This document shows positions 1-9,354 of a stretch of DNA of 64,000 nt, in pieces (the stretch's first letter is position 1; each line of letters opens with the position of its first letter). Below the pieces are notes generated by a model. The model was given only the letters and a program-made list of their open reading frames with translations. It did no database searches and was not told the DNA's origin. The stretch comes from an uncultured Rhodopila sp. (GTDB lineage: Bacteria > Pseudomonadota > Alphaproteobacteria > Acetobacterales > Acetobacteraceae), in contig CAIZFE010000109.1 of the NCBI GenBank assembly GCA_903932145.1, positions 176,724-240,723 of the forward strand. Reading direction: 5' to 3'. The position numbers and the translations under genes are program-made.

Positions 1-345
1 AGCGGCATCGGTGACCGAGAAGGCTCCGGCGGCGGCCAGCGCGCTGTATTCGCCCAGGGAATGCCCGGCGACCACGAGCGCCTTGCGTTGCAGGGTAGTG
101 CCGCCCTCGTGTTCCAGCACGCGCAAAACGGCCAGCGAGTGGGCCATCAGGGCCGGCTGGGTGTTTTCCGTCAGCGTCAGTTCCTCGTGCGGCCCTTCGA
201 ACATCAGCTTGGACAGCTTCTGTTTCAGGGTCTCATCGACCTCCTGGAAGACCTCCCGAGCGGCGGCGAAGGCAGCGGCGAGGTCGCGGCCCATGCCGAC
301 GGCCTGACTACCCTGGCCCGGAAAGATGAAGGCGTGAACCGGCAT
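1..345 (-). CDS. fabD: Malonyl-CoA:ACP transacylase, N-terminal part (cut by window edge)
   Basis: The 115 codons present encode the start of FabD, the cytosolic enzyme that moves malonyl groups from CoA to acyl carrier protein to feed fatty acid elongation. The N-terminus reads MPVHAFIFPGQGSQAVGMG, containing the FPGQGSQ motif of the family, and near the cut edge GHSLGEYSALAAAGAF carries the nucleophile elbow GHSLGE with the catalytic Ser. The ATG at 343-345 is chosen because it gives the standard FabD N-terminus. The remainder lies left of the window. Identity is secure; only the length is unknown. Confidence 0.95.
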   Translation of the reverse strand, partial: MPVHAFIFPGQGSQAVGMGRDLAAAFAAAREVFQEVDETLKQKLSKLMFEGPHEELTLTENTQPALMAHSLAVLRVLEHEGGTTLQRKALVVAGHSLGEYSALAAAGAFSVTDAA

Positions 346-590
346 GCGTTGGGGACTCTCGGAAATGTCGAATGATCAGCGGGCAGCGTTGGCGGGCGGG
401 GCGTAACCCCGGGTAACGGGACTGTCAAGGAATACGCAAGGATCGGGAGCGGGCGGGGCAGCTTGGCTTGCCAGCCCGGGCTGCCTCCCCCTGGCAGGCT
501 TGGTCCAGGACAGGCCGATGGTCGAGGGGCCGAGACCAAGGGAGATATGCGCCGATGGCCTCGCCGCCCCGATGAACTCACCAGCGCATA

Positions 591-1433
591 CTAAACTTTG
601 CGCGGCGACCAGCCATACGCCTTGGCGCAGGCGCCGCCCATCAGCATGGCCCGCTCCGTGTCGCTCAGGCGGTCCGTGCGCAGAAAAGGCTCAACGGCGT
701 GCTCGTAGTTGACGACGGCGAACGCGCGCGTCCAGTCGGTGCCCCACAGGCAGCGATCGAAACCCCACGCGTCGAAGATGCGGGCAAGCGGGTCCCAGAT
801 ATCCGGGAACGGATACGGCTGTTGCGACAGCGTGCAGGCGCCACTGACCTTGATCACCACGTTCGGGCGTTTGGCGAGTTCCAGCACCTTCGGCAGGTCG
901 GCCCAGGGCTGCGGCTGCGCGGGCGGCACGCGTGGCTGCACGATCCCAAGATGGTCGATGATGAATCGCGTGTCGGGATGGCGATCGACCAGTGCGGTGC
1001 CGACCTCCAGATTGCCCCAGAACAGGATGTTGACCGGCAAGTCGTAACGAACGGCCGCTTTGAGGATTCGGTCAAGGCCGGGGTCGTCCGGCTGACGCCC
1101 CGACTCTTTCGGCAGCATGATACGGATTCCAACGGCGCCCGGCGTCTGCTTCCAATCCGCAATGACATCGGCGACCGCCGGATCGTCCGGGTTGACCGGC
1201 TTGACGATGGCGAACCGGTCGGGATGGGCTTTTTGCACTGCGACCGCATAGCTGGCGTCGTATTGATACAAGCCAAAGGCCGAGATAAAAATCGCGCCGT
1301 CAACGCCAACTTTGTCCATCGCCGCCACCATCTCGTCACCCGTCACATGCTCGGGCCAGTTGGGGACGCTGTGCCATGGGCGCTTCGGCGTGTTCGCCTC
1401 GTAGGCATGGACCTGGGAATCGATGATTGTCAT
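591..1433 (-). CDS. Amidohydrolase family 2 (TIM-barrel metal-dependent hydrolase)
   Basis: A 280-aa protein of the amidohydrolase-2 superfamily, which contains lactone hydrolases and decarboxylases of aromatic or dicarboxylic acids. The first strand ends DSQVHAYE, so the usual HxH metal motif is reduced to QxH, as in many members of this branch. FIIDHLGI in the middle and LWGTDWTR near the C-terminus supply the conserved His and Asp positions of the barrel. Length is typical. The substrate cannot be read from sequence; neighbours (histidine kinase, fabD) give no pathway. Family call is strong, reaction unknown. Confidence 0.8.
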   Translation of the reverse strand: MTIIDSQVHAYEANTPKRPWHSVPNWPEHVTGDEMVAAMDKVGVDGAIFISAFGLYQYDASYAVAVQKAHPDRFAIVKPVNPDDPAVADVIADWKQTPGAVGIRIMLPKESGRQPDDPGLDRILKAAVRYDLPVNILFWGNLEVGTALVDRHPDTRFIIDHLGIVQPRVPPAQPQPWADLPKVLELAKRPNVVIKVSGACTLSQQPYPFPDIWDPLARIFDAWGFDRCLWGTDWTRAFAVVNYEHAVEPFLRTDRLSDTERAMLMGGACAKAYGWSPRKV

Positions 1434-1561
1434 TGGGGACGCTCCTCCTTTTTGCCAGGTGAGTTTGGCAATCGCCGCCTGATTATGTCCAGAGAGGCGG
1501 CCGTCCGGCCGCAGTGAAAACGTCCGGTTTGAGGCGCGGCCGCTGCCCGGCGATCCGTCAA

Positions 1562-4507
1562 TCAGCCGGCGCCCACCGCGGCAGATTTCAGCAAGGCCGC
1601 GGTTCGGGCGGCCAACGCAACTGACGATATGGGCTTCCGCAGCAGTGCCACTTCATCGCCAATGCTATGAACGATGCGGTGCCACACCGCCGCATCGACG
1701 TATCCCGTGAGCAACAGAACCGGCAGCCCGGGCAAGCGCTGCCTCGCCTCCGCGATCAACAGCAGACCGTTCATGCCTGGCATGGCGAAGTCCGTGATCA
1801 GCAGATCGACGCCCCCCCCGGCATCAAGGCGACTGAGTGCATCCAGCCCGTCGGTGGCCTGGGTCACCCGGTAGCCGATGGCCGACAGATGTTCCGCGAA
1901 CATCGACCGCACCATGGTGTCGTCATCAACGAGCAGCACATGGCTGGTTTGGATGAGCGTGGTGGTCGCATCCACCGTCTCGGCTGGCTGTGTCGCAAAG
2001 GCGTTATCCCCGGCCCGGGGCAACCACAACGTGACCGTTGTGCCAACGCCGAGTGTGCTGCTGATCGAGAAGGCGCCGCCGGACTGCTCGCAGAAGCCGC
2101 GCGCCATGGCCAGACCCAGACCAGTGCCCTGCCCCGGCGGCTTGGTTGAGAAGAACGGCTCGCCAGCCCGTGCCAACGTGGCACTGTCCATGCCGGCGCC
2201 GGTGTCGGCGACGGTGATCCTGATGTAGTCGCCCGCGGCCACCCCCGCTGTATCGGCCTCCGGCACCGTTTCAGCGCGGGCCGATATGATGAGAGTGCCG
2301 CCGTCGGGCATGGCGTCGCGCGCGTTCACCGCGAGGTTGACCAGAACGGTTTCAAGCTGCGCCCGATCGGCCAGCAACGCTGGAATCCCGGCTTCCGCGT
2401 GGATCTTCAGATCGAGATCTCTCCCCAGCGTGTGGGTCAGCATTTCGGCCAATCCGTCCAACAGCACCGTGGAATCGACCGGCACGGACTGCAACGCGCC
2501 CTGGCGGCTGAACGACAGCAGCCGTCTTGTGATCGATGCGCCGCGCGCGGCGGCTCCCGCGACCATGTCCGCGATCTGCGTTACATCCGTTGGATCGTCC
2601 GCCCGCATCCGAATCAGTTCGACGCCGCCCGTTATCGCCTGCAACACGTTGTTGAAGTCGTGCGCGATGCCGCCAGCGAGTTGGCCCAACGCCTCCATCC
2701 GCTGGGCCTGGCGCAGCCGCTCCTGCGCGGCTTCCAGTTGGCTGGCGGCATTTTTCTCGGCCGTGATGTCGCGCCCGACCGCATGGATCAGGCCCGCATC
2801 CGGGACCGCCGACCAGGCGAGCCAGCGATAGCTGCCGTCGCGGTGGCGGTAGCGGTTTTCAAAGTGATGAACGGGTTGGCCCTCCGACAGCAGAGATATC
2901 CTGAATGCTGCTTCCGCCGCATCGTCCGGGTGGATGAACTCCATGAACGAGCGTCCCTGCACGTCTTCCATCGGCCAGCCCAGCATGGACGTCCAGGCCG
3001 GGTTGGCCGCGACAATCGCTCCCTCGAAGCGTGCCACCAGCATGATGTCCGTGGACAGCCGCCACATGCGGTCGCGATCCGCCGTCCGGTCCTCGACCTG
3101 TTGTTCCAGGGTCTCATTCAGAGTCCGTAATTTCGCCTCGCTGACCCGTAGCCGCTGTTCGGCGTCGCGCAACTCGGTGATCTCGACGTTGTTGCCGAAC
3201 CAGCGCGTGATGGTACCGTTCGAATCGCGCACCGGGACAATGCGCGTCAGGAACGGCCGGAATACGCCGTCGGCGCCGCGCAACGGGAACGTCATATCGA
3301 ATTTCGATCCGGTGGCGAGGGCGGCGTTCCACCGTTCCATGACCACCGGTAGGGTTTCCGGATCTTGCACGCGTTGCCACCCCCAGCCCTCCATCTCCGC
3401 CGGCGTCGTGCCGGTGTAATCGTACCATCCCTTGTTGTACCAATAGATCCAACCGTCGGCTCTCGCCATCCAACACAGGCTTGGGAGGTTCTCGCCGAGG
3501 GTTCGGAATTCCTCTTCTGAGTGGCGGAGCGCCACTTCGGCGTTGGCACGTTGCACGGCCGACCATGTCCGCGCGGCAACGTCGCCGGCAACGGCGATGT
3601 CTTCCTCCGACCAGACGCGCGGCTGATGATGGTGGACGAACAGGATCGACCTGAGCTGACCGGCCTTCATCAGCGGAATATTCAGAAAGGCGGAGATGCC
3701 GGCTTTTCTGTAAGCCGCGACGGTTGCTTCCTCGCAGGACGCGATGTCGCGGACCTGGACGATTTTCCCGGCGGTCAGATCGGCGACAACCGCGGGATCA
3801 TGGTCGCCGAACCGATGCAGTCCCTTTGCGTTCGGTAGTCTGCCGTCGTTGAAATTACCCTCGATGCTGACATACGAACCGTCGCCGATCACGTCCGCAT
3901 AGCCGGCCTGGCTGACGTCCAGGTAGGTGGCGAGCATTTCACTGGCTGTGGTTTTGACGGCCAATGGATCGTGAATATCGCGAAGCCGGGCTTCCAATCG
4001 CAAGAGGAAACTGGACCGCCTTTCAGCGAAGACCCGTTTTGTTGTTTCGACAACCGGGCAGAAAACGCCTCCCACGCCGCCGGTTTCGTCCCTGATGGGA
4101 CTATAGGAGAAGCTGAAGTAGCACTCTTCGGGATAGCCGTGCCGGTGGAGTATGAGCAAAAGGTCGTCCGCCGGACAGGCCTCGCCCTTTTCCATGACGC
4201 GGGCCAGCATCGGACCGATCTGGTCCCAAATCTCCGGCCAAACCTCCCGGCCCGGGCTGCCCAGTGCCCGGGGATGCTTGTCGGCGATGATTGTCGCATA
4301 GGCATCGTTGTAGATTTTGACGAGGTGCGGTCCCCACCAGATCAAAATCGGAAAGCTGCTGTTCAAACAGATGCTGACCGAGGTGCGCAGGCTTTGCGGC
4401 CATGTACTGATCGGTCCGAGGGGCGTTGCCGACCAGTCCAGCGCCCGGATCATTGCGCCAACGGTACCGCCGCCCGACAGGAACTCCGGCGGAGCCTCCA
4501 TGGTCAT
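1562..4507 (-). CDS. Hybrid sensor histidine kinase (PAS-GAF-PAS-PAS-HisKA-HATPase-REC)
   Basis: A soluble multi-sensor hybrid kinase of about 981 aa. Order seen: a PAS-like region (about 20-155), a GAF-like region (160-335), two further PAS regions (about 340-455 and 485-600, the first followed by a coiled coil), a HisKA H-box AGGIAHDFNNVLQAI, an HATPase with NARDAMPDGG (N box), DTGAGM and GTGLGLA, and a C-terminal receiver with LLVDDD, phosphoacceptor Asp in LLITDFAMPGMNG and the LRKP Lys. No membrane segment is visible, so the signal is probably intracellular (light, redox or a small molecule). The start is placed at ATG 4507 because GGGAGG lies 9 bases upstream; GTG 4513 is the alternative. 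No partner response regulator is adjacent. Confidence 0.88.
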   Translation of the reverse strand: MTMEAPPEFLSGGGTVGAMIRALDWSATPLGPISTWPQSLRTSVSICLNSSFPILIWWGPHLVKIYNDAYATIIADKHPRALGSPGREVWPEIWDQIGPMLARVMEKGEACPADDLLLILHRHGYPEECYFSFSYSPIRDETGGVGGVFCPVVETTKRVFAERRSSFLLRLEARLRDIHDPLAVKTTASEMLATYLDVSQAGYADVIGDGSYVSIEGNFNDGRLPNAKGLHRFGDHDPAVVADLTAGKIVQVRDIASCEEATVAAYRKAGISAFLNIPLMKAGQLRSILFVHHHQPRVWSEEDIAVAGDVAARTWSAVQRANAEVALRHSEEEFRTLGENLPSLCWMARADGWIYWYNKGWYDYTGTTPAEMEGWGWQRVQDPETLPVVMERWNAALATGSKFDMTFPLRGADGVFRPFLTRIVPVRDSNGTITRWFGNNVEITELRDAEQRLRVSEAKLRTLNETLEQQVEDRTADRDRMWRLSTDIMLVARFEGAIVAANPAWTSMLGWPMEDVQGRSFMEFIHPDDAAEAAFRISLLSEGQPVHHFENRYRHRDGSYRWLAWSAVPDAGLIHAVGRDITAEKNAASQLEAAQERLRQAQRMEALGQLAGGIAHDFNNVLQAITGGVELIRMRADDPTDVTQIADMVAGAAARGASITRRLLSFSRQGALQSVPVDSTVLLDGLAEMLTHTLGRDLDLKIHAEAGIPALLADRAQLETVLVNLAVNARDAMPDGGTLIISARAETVPEADTAGVAAGDYIRITVADTGAGMDSATLARAGEPFFSTKPPGQGTGLGLAMARGFCEQSGGAFSISSTLGVGTTVTLWLPRAGDNAFATQPAETVDATTTLIQTSHVLLVDDDTMVRSMFAEHLSAIGYRVTQATDGLDALSRLDAGGGVDLLITDFAMPGMNGLLLIAEARQRLPGLPVLLLTGYVDAAVWHRIVHSIGDEVALLRKPISSVALAARTAALLKSAAVGAG

Positions 4508-4513
4508 GGGCAC

Positions 4514-4868
4514 AGCCCTCCCGGAGATAGGACCATTGCGCTGGGCAGCGCAGCCGCCCGGGGTGACGTTTGATCGCTCCGAACAATAATCGAACCGGCC
4601 AGCCCGGTTTTCGACCGTGCGGTGTCGTTCCTCCGCATCCAGGAGTTACGGTCGGCTCCCATGCGGTCGATGCCTAACCCCGGCCAGCAAGGTCGTTGCA
4701 ACATCGCGGACACTCCGATGCGAGTGATTCTGGTTGGCATCGGTGGCGCGGTGCGGGCAAGTCACTTTCCGGTGCCTCGGCCCGAACATTTTGACCCGTC
4801 GCCGAAGCGTCGATCGGGCGCGATCTACGCACGCGATCCGGTAGTGATGCGCGTCCAGCTGCAAGCGG
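4514..4868. other. Gene-free stretch between kinase and dioxygenase
   Basis: About 355 bases between the kinase start and the dioxygenase stop. It must hold the kinase promoter, but no convincing promoter, operator or terminator could be picked out. A plus-strand open frame here (4622-4909) runs into the dioxygenase gene antisense and lacks any family features, so it is not called. Confidence 0.4.
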
Positions 4869-5714
4869 TCAGTAAACGGAGCCCCCGCAAATTTGTGTGC
4901 GCCGCATGATCCGGCGGAACGGGCCGGCATCATGCACGGCCAGGTGCTTGGTGGCACGATTATCCCAAAAGGCGATAGATCCGTTGGCCCAGCGGAAGCG
5001 GCAGGTGAACTCCGGCCGGTGGCCGTGTTCCAGCAGATAATCCAATAGCGGTTTGCTCTCCGCCTCGGTCCAGCCCTCGAAGCCGACGGTGTAAGACCGG
5101 TTGACAAACAGCAGCTTGCGGCCAGTTTCCGGATGCGTGCGCACCACGGGATGAATCGTGATCGTTTCGCGCCAGTCGGAATCCTCGCGCACCTTGGTCG
5201 ATCGTTGCGCGTTCATGCCGGCCTGCGGACCGGCGACCATGCGGTCGGTGTGTATCGCGCGTAGGCCACCGAGCGTGCGCTTCAGCCCGTCGGAGAGGGC
5301 GTCGTAGGCGAGATATTGGTTGGCGAACAGCGTATCGCCGCCGTAGGGCGGCACTTCGATGGCATAGAGGATGGCCCCCATCGGCGGCTCCGCGACCATG
5401 GTGGTGTCGGTGTGCCAGTCCTCGCCGACGATCTTCTTGTCGCCCGGTTCCCGGCGGATATCGACGATTTCAGGATCGGCGCTGACACCCTTGTAGTTCG
5501 GGTGGATGAAGATGTCGCCAAAGCGCCGGGTGAAAGCCTTGTGTTGTTCGCGGTCGAGGGTTTGGCCGCGAAAGAAGATCACGCCATAATCGAGGAGGGC
5601 CTGCCGGATTTCGCCGATCACTGTCTCATCGAGGTCGCGGGCGACGTCGACGCCATGGATCTCGGCCCCCAATGCACCGGCGATGGGTTGAATGTCGATA
5701 TGGGTGTTTCGCAT
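4869..5714 (-). CDS. TauD/TfdA-family Fe(II)/2-oxoglutarate dioxygenase
   Basis: A 281-aa non-haem iron dioxygenase of the taurine/2,4-D dioxygenase family, which hydroxylates its substrate using 2-oxoglutarate and O2 and often releases sulfite or cleaves an ether. The iron ligands are visible as the HxD motif in EDWHTDTTM and a distal His in NRATKHLAVHDA, followed by the Arg of FRRIMRRTQI that binds 2-oxoglutarate. The N-terminus (GALGAEIHGVD) is standard. AGGAGGG precedes ATG 5714. Substrate is unknown; a second, only distantly similar paralogue lies at 34985-35842. Confidence 0.88.
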   Translation of the reverse strand: MRNTHIDIQPIAGALGAEIHGVDVARDLDETVIGEIRQALLDYGVIFFRGQTLDREQHKAFTRRFGDIFIHPNYKGVSADPEIVDIRREPGDKKIVGEDWHTDTTMVAEPPMGAILYAIEVPPYGGDTLFANQYLAYDALSDGLKRTLGGLRAIHTDRMVAGPQAGMNAQRSTKVREDSDWRETITIHPVVRTHPETGRKLLFVNRSYTVGFEGWTEAESKPLLDYLLEHGHRPEFTCRFRWANGSIAFWDNRATKHLAVHDAGPFRRIMRRTQICGGSVY

Positions 5715-5942
5715 CGGCCGTCCCTCCTGCGGCGACGTTGGCCGTTGGGGGATTAGGGGTCAAGGCAGGCGGCGGATCGGGCGGTGATGGGGTAGCCGAA
5801 TGCGAGCGGCTTTGATAAAATTTCTTGAACCAGCGATTTGAGGCTGCGCGGCCGCTGTTGCCCGAGATACAGGTCCGCGTGACGCCAATATCCGGCACCG
5901 CCTTGCCAATGAAGTGTGTCCGAAACGTCCGGGATTGAGACC

Positions 5943-6362
5943 ATGAAAGACTTGGGAGTGAGCCAAGGCCAGTCGGCATCGGACCTTATCTCTGAACGCC
6001 TGACCGCACTTGGGGACTGGCGCGGCGAAACCCTCGGTCGCATGCGCGCGCTCATCAAGGAAGCCGACCCGGACGTGGTGGAGGAGTGGAAATGGCGGGG
6101 CACTCCGGTCTGGTCGCACGACGGCATCATCTGCACCGGCGAATCCTATAAGACTATCGTGAAACTGACGTTCGCCAAGGGCGCGTCGTTGCATGATCCG
6201 GCTGGTCTGTTCAATGCGAGTCTCGACGGAAACGTACGCCGCGCGATCGACATCTACGCTGGGGGCAACATTGACGAGGCCGCCTTCAAGGCGCTGATTC
6301 GCCAGGCCGTCGCGCTGAACAGGTCTGCCAGGTCGAAGCCTGCGAAGAAAGCGAAATCCTGA
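5943..6362 (+). CDS. DUF1801-family protein
   Basis: A 139-aa cytosolic protein matching the DUF1801 (YdhG-like) pattern: DPDVVEEWKWRGTPVWSHDG followed by YKTIVKLTFAKGASLHDP and a C-terminal helix with a Lys/Ala-rich tail. Proteins of this group are common, small and of unknown function. ATG 5943 is preferred because it sits after a GA-rich stretch; a GTG at 5916 would add nine residues. The gene stands alone, transcribed opposite to both neighbours. Confidence 0.7.
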   Translation: MKDLGVSQGQSASDLISERLTALGDWRGETLGRMRALIKEADPDVVEEWKWRGTPVWSHDGIICTGESYKTIVKLTFAKGASLHDPAGLFNASLDGNVRRAIDIYAGGNIDEAAFKALIRQAVALNRSARSKPAKKAKS

Positions 6363-6459
6363 AGACACTACGGGGTCTTAACGTCCTGGATCAGACCGAA
6401 AGCGCGATATCTATCGGTCTGATACGGAAACGAACCATGGAACCGCGCGAAAGTCGAGA

Positions 6460-7374
6460 TCAGGCCCCGGCCGGATGCGTGGCTGCCCAATGGCGGGCAA
6501 TGTCGATACGCCGAGCCACCCACACGTCGGGGTGGGCCAGAACGTGGTCGATGAAGCGGGCCAAAGCGGGCAGCCGCGCCGGTCGGCCGACCAGCCGGCA
6601 ATGCAGACCGATCGAGAGCATTTTTGGCTGATCGGCACCCTCGGCGTACAGGCAGTCGAAGGCATCCCGCAGATGAGTAAAAAACTGCTCGCCGGACGGG
6701 AAACCCGTTGGGCTGGAGAAACGCATGTCGTTGGTATCCAGTGTATAGGGCACGACCAGATGCGGCGTGGTGCCGACACGCTCCCAATACGGCAGATCAT
6801 CGGCGTAGCTGTCGGAATCGTAGAGGAAACCACCATGCTCGACCACCAGTCGGCGGGTGTTCGGGCTGTCGCGGCCGGTGTACCACCCCACCAGCTTTTC
6901 GCCGGTCAGGCCCTCGATGGTTTTGACCGCCAGGGCCAGGTGTTCCCGTTCGACCGCCTCCGGCACGTCCTGATAGTCGAGCCACCGCCAGCCATGACCG
7001 GCAATCTCGTGGCCGTCGCGCAGAATGGCTTCCGTCACGGCCGGATTGCGGGCCAGCGCCTGAGCCACGCCGAATACCGTCAGATTCAGGCCGCGATCCC
7101 GGAACAGACGCAAAATCCGCCAAACGCCAGCGCGGGAGCCGTATTCGTACAGGCTTTCCATACTCATATGGCGGGCGGCGTGCGGCGGGGCACCGGCGAT
7201 TTCGGACAAGAAGATTTCCGCGTGCGGATCGCCTTCAAGGACGGAGCGTTCGGCGCCCTCCTCGTAGTTCATCACGAACTGGACCGCGACGCGGGCGTTG
7301 CCGGGCCAGTGCGGATGCGGCGGATGCTCGCCGTAACCAATCAGGTCGCGGGGCGGTTGGCCGGCGTTGGTCAT
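6460..7374 (-). CDS. Polysaccharide-deacetylase-family protein, PuuE/allantoinase-like
   Basis: A NodB-fold hydrolase of about 304 aa resembling the cofactor-poor allantoinase PuuE and related cyclic-imide hydrolases. PuuE-type features include an N-terminal DLIGYGEHPPHPHWPG, EYGSRAGVWRILRLF, the GHEIAGHGWRW motif (metal-binding His pair of the NodB fold) and GWYTGRDSPNTRRL. The start at ATG 7374 (MTNAGQPPRDL) is chosen over the upstream frame extension to 7440 because it gives the family N-terminus. No signal peptide, so a cytosolic small-molecule hydrolase is more likely than a peptidoglycan deacetylase. No other purine genes are nearby. Confidence 0.78.
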   Translation of the reverse strand: MTNAGQPPRDLIGYGEHPPHPHWPGNARVAVQFVMNYEEGAERSVLEGDPHAEIFLSEIAGAPPHAARHMSMESLYEYGSRAGVWRILRLFRDRGLNLTVFGVAQALARNPAVTEAILRDGHEIAGHGWRWLDYQDVPEAVEREHLALAVKTIEGLTGEKLVGWYTGRDSPNTRRLVVEHGGFLYDSDSYADDLPYWERVGTTPHLVVPYTLDTNDMRFSSPTGFPSGEQFFTHLRDAFDCLYAEGADQPKMLSIGLHCRLVGRPARLPALARFIDHVLAHPDVWVARRIDIARHWAATHPAGA

Positions 7375-7450
7375 GCTGGGCCTTTCTGGTTCGGCATTGC
7401 GGGTAGCCAAAAGGTCCCATTTGAGATGCGGCTTGTCCACAGCCCATAGC

Positions 7451-7511
7451 GTTGATTTACTGCTATTCCACTTCCGTCATGGCACGGCTTTGTCCGGGCC
7501 ATGACGATGGG
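7451..7511. repeat. Dispersed palindromic repeat, copy A (single arm)
   Basis: Begins GTTGATTTACTGCTATTCC and contains TCATGGCACGGCTTTGTCC, then GGGCCATGACG. It shares its order of elements with the copies at 38311 and 42051 and sits in the spacer between two minus-strand genes. Confidence 0.7.
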
Positions 7512-7541
7512 AGGTCTGAACGGGAGCAACGCCGGTTGAAA

Positions 7542-9197
7542 TCAGTTCTGCCGCCCCAGCAATCCGCGCGCGATCACCTGCGCCTGGATTTCGGCGGCGC
7601 CCTCGAAGATCGACAGAATACGCGCGTCGCAAAGCACCCGGCTGATCGCATATTCGACCGCGTAACCATTACCGCCATGCACCTGGAGTGCGCTATCGGC
7701 ATTCGAGAACGCTACCCGCGCCGCCAGCAGCTTCGCCATGCCGGCTTCGATGTCGCAGCGCTGGCCGCTGTCTTTCTGCCGGGCGGCGAAATAGGTCAGT
7801 TGGCGGGCGAACATCGTTTCGGTCATCATCCAGGCGATCTTGTTAGCGACGCGCGGGAAACCGATGATCGCCTTGCCAAACTGGTTTCTGTCGCGGGCAT
7901 AAGCGGTGCCGAGTTCCAGGGCGTTCTGCGCGACGCCCAGGGCGCGGGCGCCGGTCTGGATGCGGGCGCTCTCGAAGGTTTCCATCAACTGCTTAAATCC
8001 CTGGCCTTCGACCCCGCCCAGAAGATTGGCGACCGGAACTTTGAAGTTTTCGAAACCGATCTCGTATTCCTTCATGCCGCGATAGCCCAACACCTGGATC
8101 TCGCTGCCGCTCATGCCGTCCGCCGGGAACGGGTTCTCGTCGGTGCCGCGGGGCTTTTCCGCCAGCAGCATGGACAGGCCGCGATACCCCGGCGCGGTCG
8201 GGTCCGTACGAACCAGTAATGTCATCAGGTCGGAGCGCGACCCATGCGTAATCCAGGTTTTTGCCCCGGTGACATAGTAAAAATCCCCGTCCCGCACCGC
8301 TCGGGTGCGCAGGCTGCCAAGGTCGGAACCGGTGTTGGGTTCAGTGAACACCGCCGTCGGCAGGATCGCACCGGATGCAATGACAGGCAGCCAGCGGGCT
8401 TTTTGCTCGTCCGTCCCGGCGATGCCGATCAGTTCGGCGGCGATTTCAGCGCGCGTGCCGAGCGAGCCGACACCGATATAACCGCCGCTGAGCGCTTCAG
8501 AAACGACGCACATCGCGATCTTGCCCAGGCCGCTGCCGCCGTCCTCCTCGCGCACGGTCAGGCCGAAGACGCCCATTTCGGCGAGTTGTTCGACGACCGG
8601 CATCGGGATCAGTTCGTCGCGCTGGTGCCAACCTTGGGCGTGCGGGGCGATCTCGGTCGCGGCGTAACGCAGAAACTGGTCGCGGATGGCAGCGATGGTT
8701 TCGTCCTCGATGCCGACATCGCCGAAGCGGCCGTCGATCGCGGCGGCGGCGAGGCATTGGCGGGCGGCGTTCAGTTCGGCGGGATCGGACAGGCGCGCCA
8801 TCACCGGGTTCGTCAGAAGCCCCAGCGCCAAATCGGGGGAAACGCCGATATCCGACGGCCGGACCATTTCGGTTTGACTGATCGGGATGCCACCCGCCAA
8901 CTGGGACAGATACTCGGCAAAACCCAGCCGCAAAATCGCTGCTTCAACGTCGGTCAACTTGCCGGCCGCTTGCAGCGCATTCGCCCAACGCAGCGCCTGA
9001 CGCAGCGCCTCAATATACGTCGCCTGCCATGCGAAACCGTGCGCGGCAAGCTGATGCACGTCCACCAATGTTGCGTTCAGTTTGCCGTTTTCCGACACCA
9101 ATAGCGAGACGGCTCGCTTTGATGCCTCGACTAACTGTTCCGCCAGCGTCATGGCACTGCCACAAAGGTCCAAGAGATATTCTTGAGAGTTCGACAT
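7542..9197 (-). CDS. Acyl-CoA dehydrogenase with an N-terminal extension
   Basis: A 551-aa flavoprotein. The first 150 or so residues form a helical extension not found in short acyl-CoA dehydrogenases; the rest is a standard FAD-dependent core: FTEPNTGSDLGSLRTRA for substrate/FAD binding, YYVTGAKTWITHGSRSDL in the beta domain, and the C-terminal HGGNGYAVEYAISR with IFEGAAEIQ, whose Glu is the usual catalytic base. It would abstract two protons from an acyl-CoA and pass electrons to ETF. It is followed by a class III CoA-transferase gene on the same strand, suggesting that an activated acid is made and then oxidised. Substrate unknown. Confidence 0.88.
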   Translation of the reverse strand: MSNSQEYLLDLCGSAMTLAEQLVEASKRAVSLLVSENGKLNATLVDVHQLAAHGFAWQATYIEALRQALRWANALQAAGKLTDVEAAILRLGFAEYLSQLAGGIPISQTEMVRPSDIGVSPDLALGLLTNPVMARLSDPAELNAARQCLAAAAIDGRFGDVGIEDETIAAIRDQFLRYAATEIAPHAQGWHQRDELIPMPVVEQLAEMGVFGLTVREEDGGSGLGKIAMCVVSEALSGGYIGVGSLGTRAEIAAELIGIAGTDEQKARWLPVIASGAILPTAVFTEPNTGSDLGSLRTRAVRDGDFYYVTGAKTWITHGSRSDLMTLLVRTDPTAPGYRGLSMLLAEKPRGTDENPFPADGMSGSEIQVLGYRGMKEYEIGFENFKVPVANLLGGVEGQGFKQLMETFESARIQTGARALGVAQNALELGTAYARDRNQFGKAIIGFPRVANKIAWMMTETMFARQLTYFAARQKDSGQRCDIEAGMAKLLAARVAFSNADSALQVHGGNGYAVEYAISRVLCDARILSIFEGAAEIQAQVIARGLLGRQN

Positions 9198-9300
9198 GTT
9201 CGTTGCTTCCTAGAACCTATTTATGCTGACGGGAGAGGTCATACGTTTGTCTATCATTGCGCCGCGATTACCCTCGGTCCTGCTGTTTTCGGCGCAGTCA

Positions 9301-9342
9301 GTCGTGGGTGGCCGGGCCAAGCCTGGCCATGACGGGTAGGGT
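9301..9342. repeat. Dispersed palindromic repeat, diverged copy E
   Basis: Contains GTGGCCGGGCCAAGCCTGG and CCATGACGGG, matching the right arm of the repeat copies at 38311 and 42051 with several changes. Located between the acyl-CoA dehydrogenase start and the CoA-transferase stop. Confidence 0.55.
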
Positions 9343-9354
9343 AACGGCCGGGCA

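Noticed and set aside
4622..4909. Plus-strand open frame in the kinase-dioxygenase spacer
   Set aside because: Runs antisense into the dioxygenase gene and shows no conserved features.
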